6,444 bases of DNA from Candidatus Falkowiibacteriota bacterium (GTDB taxonomy: Bacteria > Patescibacteriota > Patescibacteriia > Patescibacteriales > SZUA-104). This document shows positions 1-6,444 of this stretch, in pieces. A model generated the notes under the pieces. The model made no database searches and was not told the origin of the DNA. It worked only from the letters and a program-made list of their open reading frames with translations. The position numbers and the translations under genes are program-made. The stretch spans positions 1 through 6,444 of the forward strand of contig QIIF01000192.1 of assembly GCA_003231075.1 (NCBI GenBank). Direction: 5' to 3'. How positions within the stretch are numbered: position 1 is the stretch's first letter; each line of letters opens with the position of its first letter.

Positions 1-21
1 TTAATTAGAAATTTTCAAAAT

Positions 22-1167
22 ATGCCCATAAATTTACCAAAAGAAAATATGAAACAAAAAGAAACCGGCAATAAAGATATAAAGCCGGTATCCGCTATTG
101 ATAAAATTAATAATTTCTTGCTGCGTTTTTCGCGTGTCCCTTTAAAAGAAAAATTGATGTTCGTCCAGCACCTAAGCGTTATGTTTAAAGCCGGAATTCC
201 TTTATCATCTTCCCTAAGAACTTTATCGGAGCAAAGTGAAAATAAATTATTTAAAAAAATTCTAACGCAAATTACCAATGATGTCGTAAGCGGCGTCAGC
301 TTGGCGGAAAGCCTAAAACCGCATAAAAAAGTTTTTGGCGAACTTTTTATCAATATGGTTGAATCGGGAGAATTATCCGGCAAGCTTGAAGATGTTCTTT
401 CCCAATTATACATTCAAATGAAAAAACATCATCAATTAATTTCCAAAGTCAAGGGGGCGTTAACCTATCCGGCGGTAATAATTTTTGCCATGGCCGGCGT
501 CGGAATTTTTATGATGGTGGTAGTCGTTCCTAAAATAACTTTAATGTTTAAAGATTTCAACGCGGAACTTCCACTGCCCACCAGAATATTAATGTCCGTA
601 AGCGACGCTATAGTCAATAACGGACTGTTTGCCGCGGCCGGATTTATAATTTTTATTTTAGCGGCCGTAAAAATTATGCGGACTGAAAAAGGAAAATACT
701 ATTTTCAAGCGCTGCTTTTAAAAACGCCGATTATTTCTCCTATTATTAAAAAGATAAATTTAGCGCGTTTTGCCAGAACAGTAAGCTCTCTTTTAAAAAC
801 CGACATAATGATTATTAAAACATTTCAAATCACAGCCAGTGTTATGGGTAATTTGCATTACCGCGCCGCGCTGAACGAGATGGCGGAAAAAATAAAAAAA
901 GGCGGACAAATCAATGAAGTAGTCAAATCTTATCCGAAACTATTTTCTCCGGTTGTCGTCCAAATGATATCGGTAGGAGAACAAACCGGGCAATTAGACA
1001 CGATATTGGAGGAGTTGGCGGAATTTTATGAAAACGAAATTGACCAAATTATGAACAATCTGCCGTCCATAATTGAACCGATATTAATTTTAGCTTTAGG
1101 CGTTGGCGTTGGAGCCATGGCCGTAGCTATTATTATGCCGATGTATTCGCTTTCAAGCGCCATATAA
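22..1167 (+). CDS. Type IV pilus / type II secretion inner-membrane platform protein (PilC/GspF family)
   Basis: This is the cytoplasmic-membrane platform protein that couples the assembly ATPase to pilin insertion. Two T2SSF domains are visible, at about residues 42-167 and 245-370. Each carries the family signature near its end: ESGELSGKL at 114-122 and VGEQTGQL at 318-325. Three hydrophobic membrane segments lie near 146-171, 200-218 and 352-373, the usual number for the family. At 381 residues it is slightly short. The region before the first domain is only about 41 polar, lysine-rich residues and lacks the usual 'YxxxxxxG' N-terminal part of PilC; this short form is, as I recall, common in Patescibacteria. 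The start is uncertain: ATG 22 and ATG 49 are both possible, neither has a Shine-Dalgarno sequence, and the frame has no stop between the window edge and 22, so the gene could begin upstream. The downstream prepilins on the same strand support the role. Family assignment is firm; whether the machine is a pilus or a secretion or competence pseudopilus cannot be told from this gene alone. Confidence 0.95.
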   Translation: MPINLPKENMKQKETGNKDIKPVSAIDKINNFLLRFSRVPLKEKLMFVQHLSVMFKAGIPLSSSLRTLSEQSENKLFKKILTQITNDVVSGVSLAESLKPHKKVFGELFINMVESGELSGKLEDVLSQLYIQMKKHHQLISKVKGALTYPAVIIFAMAGVGIFMMVVVVPKITLMFKDFNAELPLPTRILMSVSDAIVNNGLFAAAGFIIFILAAVKIMRTEKGKYYFQALLLKTPIISPIIKKINLARFARTVSSLLKTDIMIIKTFQITASVMGNLHYRAALNEMAEKIKKGGQINEVVKSYPKLFSPVVVQMISVGEQTGQLDTILEELAEFYENEIDQIMNNLPSIIEPILILALGVGVGAMAVAIIMPMYSLSSAI

Positions 1168-1197
1168 AAAAACTTTTTTCTTTTAAAAAAATACCGG

Positions 1198-1363
1198 AAA
1201 TTACAAATTCAAAATTACAAATCCTAAATAAATTCAAAATTACAAATCCTAATTTTCGAAACTTGTCTTCAACTTACTTGTACACCCCTGGAAGGATTGG
1301 AAGTTTAAAACAGTTTTGGATTTTGATCATTGTAATTTATTTGGAATTTGTAATTTTGAATTT
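1198..1363. repeat. Imperfect inverted-repeat element, copy 1 (intergenic)
   Basis: The 237-base gap between the platform gene and the giant prepilin holds no gene and is dominated by this element. The left arm at 1205-1234 and the reverse complement of 1334-1363 agree at 28 of 30 bases, so the transcript could fold into a long A-U stem around a roughly 100-base loop. The arms are built from A/T runs broken by words such as aaattcaaaattacaaat. The centre (about 1253-1313) is less AT-rich and includes tacacccctggaaggattgg. A related copy lies at 6348-6444: left arms match at 28/30, and the inner segment 1314-1341 matches 6417-6444 at 25/28. No protein is encoded, so it is not an insertion sequence by itself; a non-autonomous (MITE-like) element or a structured intergenic repeat family is possible. 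Its right end stops about 40 bases before the start codon of the giant prepilin. Confidence 0.8.
1205..1252 (+). repeat. Tandem direct repeat, two 25-base-period units in the left arm
   Basis: A 23-base word starting aaattcaaaattacaaat occurs identically at 1205-1227 and 1230-1252, a period of 25 bases. Both units are complementary to the right arm near 1338-1363, so two alternative stems could form. Copy 2 of the element, near 6355, has only one full unit, which suggests a local duplication in copy 1. Confidence 0.85.
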
Positions 1364-1404
1364 TGAATTTTTTATTAGTTTACGTGGGCAATAAATTATG
1401 CATC

Positions 1405-4400
1405 ATGAACCATCTTATTAAAAACAACCAATCCGGTTTCACCTTGATTGAAGTGATTGTTTCAACCGCGATTCTTGTAATTTTAGCTCTGGGAATTTTC
1501 AGCTTAATACTTCTTTCCTTGCGCGTTACGGCGGACAATAAATATTATGTTCAGGCGATTGAAATTGCCAACCAAAAAATGGAACAAATTAGAAATTTGC
1601 CTTATGATAAAGTCGGCGTGCAAGGCGGAATTCCCGGCGGCAGCATACCGCAGACGGAAATAATAAATCGCGAAGGAATATTTACGGTCAATACATACAT
1701 TACTTATTATGACGACCCTTACGACGGTTTAGCCGGAAGCGACGCCATTGTAAATGATTATAAAATAGCCACCATAAAAGTCAGCTGGGCGGGAAAATTC
1801 GGAAATAAAAGCGTTACGATTTTTTCAAAAATAATTCCCCGCACCGAAGAAACAAATGAAGGGTACGGTCTTTTAAAAATATCGGCAAGCAATGCCGACG
1901 CCGAACCTTTGGCTGGCGCTAATGTCAGAGTTGTGAACAGCGCCCTCTCCGTTGATGTTACAAATCCGACTAATAGCGATGGGATACTATACTTACCGGC
2001 TCTTGCTTCTTTTCAAAATTATAAGATAACAGTAACAAAAACCGATGAGGAATCATCCGGAATATATTATGGCGCAGATCGGACATACGATATTTCAACC
2101 GGCAAATCCCCTGTCCATCTCAGCGTTACCGAAGGAGATAAAACGGAAGAAAACTTTACTATTGATAAATTAGCGCATTTGCGAATCAGGACGGTGTCAA
2201 ATAACTTGCCCGCCAATTGGAGGGTTAACAGCCCGCAAAACGCGAGAAATCAGATAAACGCTAACTTCTCGCTTGACGGCTCGGATAATATGTATTTTAT
2301 CTGGCAAAGCGACACTGCCACTTCATCGTATATATACGCGCAAAAATATAATTCTTCATCCGTTAAGCAATGGGCTGATGATTATAAAATAAGCAATACG
2401 GCATTTCAACGCAATCCGGATATCGCCGCCGCCGCCAACGGAAATTCATTTATTGTCTGGCAGGATAATTCAATCCATTTAAAGCAAATCACTTATAGCG
2501 GTTCCGGCAATTATGCGAAAAAAAACGCCGATAATATAATTAACAGCAAGACAACATCATCGCTAAATTTAAAAAAATCAAATTTTAAATTACTTGTTTC
2601 GCGAATCAACCGATACGAATGGAGCGGCGCGGGGCTATCATTCGCTAAAAACGCGATAAGACAAACATACAAAAAATTAATTAAACAATTAAAAAACAAC
2701 ACGAAAAAAATTTATAATAATACATCCGCATTATTAGCAAATTTGTTTCATAATAATTTAACAATTAATTCCGCCCGAGCCGCCGGATTGATAGTGCAAA
2801 CTAAAATTGGCGCGATCGTAAACAACAATAATACCCTAACCGCTGTTTTTAACAGCCAGCCGACGGAAGGAAATGTAATTATTGCTATCGCCGTCCATAG
2901 AAATGCTTACAAATCATTTAATCTTCCGGCTAACGCCGCCGGCGTATTTACCAAATCCGCTTATTCTGACAGTTCATGGTATTTGGATGTCGGAATATGG
3001 CATAAAGTAATCGGAGCTAACGAGCCATCGCAAGTCACCATAACAAGTGATGGCAATATAAAGGGAGGGGTTTTAATGATTATGGAAGTATCCGGCCTGG
3101 ATATCAATAATTTAATTGATGTTGTTTCAACAAATGACGAAACCGGCAGCAACGGACTTACCGCCTCAACCGGTTCAACCGCCCAATCCGCATCTATCGG
3201 TTTTGGAGTGGCCGCCGCGGCGTTTGCCGATAATAATTTTGTTACACCCAATTCAAGCAACTGGACATCAACTTCAAACGACATCTGGATACAACGATTA
3301 TGGCGGGATTGGTGGCAAGGATATGATGGTTCTTTGGCTGTAGCCACTATGGATATTACCGCGGCTAATTCGCAAAGCGCGGCCTTGGCTTTGTCGGGCG
3401 GCGGCGCCGAACAAAGAAACAGCGCTCTGGCCGTATTTCGGATAAAAACCCCTAATGATGCCACCGTAAGCGCTATAAACTCGCAAACCGCGTCCATGAT
3501 GATTCCAAGCGCCGGCCAATACGCCGGCGGAGCGTTTGTTATCACTGACGATACCGGCGCGCATAATGTCACCGGTATTACTATTTCGGAAAACGGAACC
3601 GTTGACGCGCAAAACAACTTATCTAATATTAAACTTTATTACGACATAGACGCAACAGCGCCATACGACTGCGCCGGTGAACAATATGATGCCGGCGTTG
3701 ACGCGCAATTTGGAGCAGCCGCCGGCTTCAACGGCGCCGACGGCTCGGCATCGTTTACTGATAATATAGGAATATCAACATCCAAAACTCTTTGCGTATA
3801 TACTGTCTTGGATGTTTTAAGCGGCGCCGGAAAAGACGAAACCATTGAAATTAAAATTAACAATCCGGCGAACGATATTACCATAGACACCGGCGCTGTT
3901 TTGCCTGACACGGCAGTTGAAATTAACGGATCCACTGTTTTATTAAAACCGGCGGAATTAAGCCAAATACATTACCGCTGGCGCGATGACGACGGTTCGG
4001 AAACCGCCGCTTCATGGAAAGAAAATCAAGATACGCCGACGACGGTAAAAATCGGCTCAATCACGCGCTTGCGTTTTGAAATATCAAACGAAGGCAGTGT
4101 TGGCTCAGGAGCAACGCAATACAGAATTGAATATGGAGAAAGCTCAACTAATTGTTCCGATATTTTAAGTTGGACGGCTCTACCCAATGATTCAAGCCAA
4201 CATTGGCAAATTATAAACTCGGCTAATTTAACAGATGGTGAAGCGACAACAAATATTTCCGGCTTAACTGATGAAAATACCAATTTTAAAGCGGGTGAAG
4301 CTAAAGATGCCGATAATCAAACATCCGCCATTACGCTCGCGTCCAACGAATTCACCGAATTGGAATATACCATTGCCGCGACTTCAAACGCAAGCGATAG

Positions 4401-5592
4401 TAATTATTGTTTCCGTTTAACTGACGCCGGTTCCGCCGCTGATTTTGATTATACGGAATATCCTGAAATATCAATTATCGGAGATGAAAATATTTACATA
4501 GCGGGCCTTAATCCGGACAGCGGCGAATTATGGAGCGTAAAAAAAGTAAATTCAGACGGAACCAATACCGACCAAACAAACCCAAAAATAGCGATTACTT
4601 CAAACTCGGCCACTACAACCGTAATATGGCAAGATGAAAGAAACGGAAATATTGATATTTACGCCCAAACATTGGATGTTTACGGAAATAAACTTTGGGC
4701 CAATGATTTGCAAATTACCGCTTCATCAACCGATGAATACTCCCCCGCTGTTTCATTTGATTCAAATGACAATATCGTGGTCGCGTGGGTTAATAATAAT
4801 ATAAGCGATGAGGAAATTTATATGCAAAAATTTGATTTGGCGGGAATAAAAATTTGGCCGAATCCGAAAAATATTTCAAATTCTTCTTTTAACGATTACT
4901 CGCCGAGCTTAGCGGTTGATAATTCAAATAATATCTATTTATCTTGGACTGAAAATATTTCAGGCGTATTAAATACGCGGCTGGCAAAATTAAATTCAGA
5001 CGGAGCCGTCCAATGGAAAACACAAGCCAATATATCTTCTTCGGGAAATAATCAATATGACTCGGCCGTTGCTATTAACAACTCGCTCTCGTTTGTTTAT
5101 GTATCATGGACCGATGACCGCGGCGGTAATGAAGATATTTACGCGCAAAAATACGATTTCAACGGCAATGCCCAATGGACGAATGATGTTAAAATTAACA
5201 TAAACTTAACCGCCAGCGCGCAATCAAACTCGGTATTGGCAATTAACTCGGCCGATGAACCGTTCGCGGCATGGCAAGACAATCGTGATGATAATTATAA
5301 TATTTACGCGTCTAATTTTACCGATCCGGGATCTCCAAGCGGTTACGGCAATGTTCCTATCAGGGTTTACGGCACAAAAACGATCAGTGAAACTCCGGTT
5401 ATTTACGAATTTGACCATGATCAATATACTGATGCCAACGGTTACGCCGATTTATCATTGGAGTGGGACGCGGGATACAGCATAGAATTGGTCTCCGCCT
5501 CCACTTCGCTAAAAATAATTTATACGGATCCGATACAGCCATTAGAAATATTGCCGGATGAAACCAAAGAATGGATAATATATGTTGAGTAA
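1405..5592 (+). CDS. Giant multidomain prepilin (PilV-like) with Ig-like modules and a split beta-propeller
   Basis: This 1395-residue protein begins as a type IV prepilin: an 11-residue leader ending NNQSG, cleavage before F12, Glu16 at position +5, and a hydrophobic helix to about residue 40. A PilV-like globular part follows to about 148, with EIANQKMEQIRNLPYD and a YYDDPYDG stretch. An Ig-like carboxypeptidase-regulatory-type module spans about 153-255. Propeller-like blades run 269-362 and 1027-1307, with seven W-x-D/N motifs (near 300, 352, 1075, 1128, 1181, 1235, 1291) and recurring IYAQK and G-x-x-x-W words. Between them lies an insertion (about 363-1026): a basic linker (363-455), a beta-rich module (461-682) with PTEGN, a module starting around 692 with MMIPSAGQYAGGAFVI, and one starting HYRWRDDDGSE at 857. 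The last two hold all four cysteines (756/797 and 917/1002). A second Ig-like module closes the protein at 1313-1395; there is no LPxTG anchor. ATG 1405 is preferred over TTG 1363 because the latter lies in the repeat and adds 14 odd residues. No Shine-Dalgarno is evident. It is probably a surface-exposed minor or tip pilin; the ligand is unknown. Confidence 0.93.
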   Translation: MNHLIKNNQSGFTLIEVIVSTAILVILALGIFSLILLSLRVTADNKYYVQAIEIANQKMEQIRNLPYDKVGVQGGIPGGSIPQTEIINREGIFTVNTYITYYDDPYDGLAGSDAIVNDYKIATIKVSWAGKFGNKSVTIFSKIIPRTEETNEGYGLLKISASNADAEPLAGANVRVVNSALSVDVTNPTNSDGILYLPALASFQNYKITVTKTDEESSGIYYGADRTYDISTGKSPVHLSVTEGDKTEENFTIDKLAHLRIRTVSNNLPANWRVNSPQNARNQINANFSLDGSDNMYFIWQSDTATSSYIYAQKYNSSSVKQWADDYKISNTAFQRNPDIAAAANGNSFIVWQDNSIHLKQITYSGSGNYAKKNADNIINSKTTSSLNLKKSNFKLLVSRINRYEWSGAGLSFAKNAIRQTYKKLIKQLKNNTKKIYNNTSALLANLFHNNLTINSARAAGLIVQTKIGAIVNNNNTLTAVFNSQPTEGNVIIAIAVHRNAYKSFNLPANAAGVFTKSAYSDSSWYLDVGIWHKVIGANEPSQVTITSDGNIKGGVLMIMEVSGLDINNLIDVVSTNDETGSNGLTASTGSTAQSASIGFGVAAAAFADNNFVTPNSSNWTSTSNDIWIQRLWRDWWQGYDGSLAVATMDITAANSQSAALALSGGGAEQRNSALAVFRIKTPNDATVSAINSQTASMMIPSAGQYAGGAFVITDDTGAHNVTGITISENGTVDAQNNLSNIKLYYDIDATAPYDCAGEQYDAGVDAQFGAAAGFNGADGSASFTDNIGISTSKTLCVYTVLDVLSGAGKDETIEIKINNPANDITIDTGAVLPDTAVEINGSTVLLKPAELSQIHYRWRDDDGSETAASWKENQDTPTTVKIGSITRLRFEISNEGSVGSGATQYRIEYGESSTNCSDILSWTALPNDSSQHWQIINSANLTDGEATTNISGLTDENTNFKAGEAKDADNQTSAITLASNEFTELEYTIAATSNASDSNYCFRLTDAGSAADFDYTEYPEISIIGDENIYIAGLNPDSGELWSVKKVNSDGTNTDQTNPKIAITSNSATTTVIWQDERNGNIDIYAQTLDVYGNKLWANDLQITASSTDEYSPAVSFDSNDNIVVAWVNNNISDEEIYMQKFDLAGIKIWPNPKNISNSSFNDYSPSLAVDNSNNIYLSWTENISGVLNTRLAKLNSDGAVQWKTQANISSSGNNQYDSAVAINNSLSFVYVSWTDDRGGNEDIYAQKYDFNGNAQWTNDVKININLTASAQSNSVLAINSADEPFAAWQDNRDDNYNIYASNFTDPGSPSGYGNVPIRVYGTKTISETPVIYEFDHDQYTDANGYADLSLEWDAGYSIELVSASTSLKIIYTDPIQPLEILPDETKEWIIYVE

Positions 5593-5699
5593 TATATAAA
5601 TTTTAGGGAAAATTATTTTATTTATAAAATCTTGTCTTAATAATCCACCCTGGATAAATTTCTAAATTTTAAAAGATAAAATTAAAATAAACATATCAA
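5593..5699 (+). promoter_or_regulatory. AT-rich intergenic leader with a possible dyad and -10-like box
   Basis: The gap before the minor prepilin has a 7-base inverted repeat, ATTTTAT at 5615-5621 and ATAAAAT at 5624-5630 with a 2-base spacer. It contains TATAAA (5623-5628), which could serve as a -10 box, but no convincing -35 lies 16-18 bases upstream. Just after it come CTTGTCTT (5631-5638) and CCACCCTGGA (5645-5654), words that echo the gap before the giant prepilin. No Shine-Dalgarno is seen ahead of ATG 5700. In such AT-rich DNA the dyad may be chance. Confidence 0.25.
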
Positions 5700-6290
5700 A
5701 TGAAAGAAACTTTACAAATCAAAAACTATGGCTTCACCTTAATAGAGCTTCTTGTGGCAATGTCCGTCTTTATAGTGATCGCGATAATATCCGGAGAATT
5801 CATTATTATGGGTTTCAGGTCAACAACCTTTGAGGCCGAGCAAGAAACAGCCGTACGCAACGCCCGCCGCGGCATGGAAATAATGGTTAAGGAAATCAGA
5901 GGAGCAAATAATTCCGAACGCGGAGATTATCCCTTGGCAACAATAGAAGAGGATAATTTAGTTTACTACAGCGATGTTAACGATGACGGCTATATGGAAA
6001 AAGTTAGATATTTTTTAGACGGCTCTTCGTTAAAAAAAATAGTAACCCTGCCGGGAACGGACAAAAATTATAATAGCCAAGAGGCGACTACAACTATTTC
6101 AAAATATGTAACCAACCAGAATGAACGGATTTTTACTTATCGCGACAGCAATTACGCTGAAACGAATAATATCAACGATGTGCGGCTTATTAATATTAAA
6201 TTAAAAATTAATGTAACTCCGGAACGCGTTCCAAGCGACTACGATATTGAAACTGATGTTAATTTGAGAAACTTGAAAGACAATTTGTGA
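5700..6290 (+). CDS. Minor prepilin, GspJ/PilW-like
   Basis: This 196-residue protein is a type IV prepilin. It has an 11-residue leader ending in G11, the motif GFTLIELLVAM with Glu16 at +5 of the mature protein, and one hydrophobic helix (12 to about 38) that would serve first as membrane anchor and then as the fibre core. The following amphipathic stretch with RNARRGMEIMVKEIRGA (53-69) and the YYSDVNDDGYMEKVRYFLDG region (89-108) fit the GspJ/PilW minor-pilin pattern found beside PilV-like pilins. Residues D92, N94, D96 and G97 form a D-x-N-x-D-G loop that could bind calcium. It lies 107 bases after the giant prepilin on the same strand, so the two are probably co-expressed and assembled in one pilus tip complex. 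It ends in TGA; reading TGA as sense would add only seven codons. The family is confident; J versus W identity is not. Confidence 0.92.
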   Translation: MKETLQIKNYGFTLIELLVAMSVFIVIAIISGEFIIMGFRSTTFEAEQETAVRNARRGMEIMVKEIRGANNSERGDYPLATIEEDNLVYYSDVNDDGYMEKVRYFLDGSSLKKIVTLPGTDKNYNSQEATTTISKYVTNQNERIFTYRDSNYAETNNINDVRLINIKLKINVTPERVPSDYDIETDVNLRNLKDNL

Positions 6291-6347
6291 TGCTACAACT
6301 ACATTTTTTAATAATTTTAAATACGAGCTTTCTTTATAACATAATAA

Positions 6348-6444
6348 AAATTACAAATTCAAAATTACAAATTCAAAATAAATTATAAATTTAAAACTTA
6401 AATAATAAAATTTTTATTTTGAATTTTGGTTATTGTAATTTATT
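6348..6444. repeat. Inverted-repeat element, copy 2, truncated by the window end
   Basis: The stretch after the minor prepilin (6291-6444) has no gene; 6291-6347 shows nothing recognisable. From 6348 the sequence repeats the element seen at 1198: 25 identical bases (6348-6372 against 1198-1222), and a 30-base arm at 6355-6384 that equals the reverse complement of the copy-1 right arm at 29/30. The inner segment 6417-6444 matches 1314-1341 at 25/28, all three differences being transitions. The central part is shorter and more AT-rich than in copy 1, without the cccctgg core. The right arm continues outside the window. Confidence 0.78.

Noticed and set aside
1166..1192. Rho-independent terminator after the platform gene
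   Set aside because: The A/T runs can pair only as a pure A-U stem with no GC core followed by a U-tract, so this is not a convincing terminator.
1205..1252. CRISPR-like direct repeats
   Set aside because: Only two units with a 2-base gap and no spacer-sized sequence between them.
1253..1313. A tRNA or small RNA in the less AT-rich core of repeat copy 1
   Set aside because: No cloverleaf, no CCA-type end and no stable internal stem could be traced by eye.
1323..1353. Sigma-70-type promoter ahead of the giant prepilin
   Set aside because: TTG- and TAAT-like words are abundant because of the repeat; no -35/-10 pair with good spacing stands out.
1363..1404. In-frame TTG (1363) and GTG (1384) starts for the giant prepilin
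   Set aside because: TTG lies inside the repeat arm, and either start would lengthen the leader beyond the 11 residues given by ATG 1405, with residues that do not look like a prepilin leader.
2961..3617. A 218-codon open frame on the minus strand
   Set aside because: It lies wholly antisense to the giant prepilin, has no recognisable family features, and the plus-strand frame has clear domain patterns across the same stretch.
6288..6311. TGA read as glycine (alternative code) extending the minor prepilin
   Set aside because: TGA is absent from the long frames and glycine is encoded by GGN throughout; the extension would be only seven codons.

Overview
The window is an AT-rich bacterial fragment carrying three same-strand genes of a type IV pilus / type II secretion-like machine. 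In order they are a PilC/GspF-type inner-membrane platform protein, a giant 1395-residue prepilin, and a small GspJ/PilW-like minor prepilin. Several traits together suggest a Candidate Phyla Radiation (Patescibacteria, Parcubacteria-like) genome. These are a platform protein without the usual N-terminal extension, a PilV-like pilin joined to Ig-like 'carboxypeptidase regulatory' modules, near absence of Shine-Dalgarno sequences, and AT-rich inverted repeats between genes. This assignment is inference from remembered family features; no marker gene is present. TGA acts as a stop (it ends the last gene and is absent from the 1395-codon frame), so the glycine recoding of Gracilibacteria/SR1 is not indicated.

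Layout: 1-21 is the edge of the preceding region, and the reading frame of the first gene is open to the window edge. 22-1167 is the platform protein. 1168-1404 is a gene-free gap filled mostly by an imperfect inverted-repeat element (1198-1363). 1405-5592 is the giant prepilin. 5593-5699 is a short AT-rich gap. 5700-6290 is the minor prepilin. 6291-6444 has no gene and holds a second copy of the same repeat element, cut off by the window end.

How the genes fit together: the platform protein anchors pilus assembly in the cytoplasmic membrane, and both prepilins carry a G|F prepilin-peptidase site with Glu at +5, so they should enter the same fibre. The giant prepilin most likely sits as a tip or minor subunit displaying a large extracellular head. 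That head is the main point of interest. It reads as nested insertions: a probable seven-bladed beta-propeller lies between two Ig-like modules, and the second propeller blade is itself interrupted by about 660 residues made of a basic linker and three beta-rich modules, two of which carry exactly two cysteines each.
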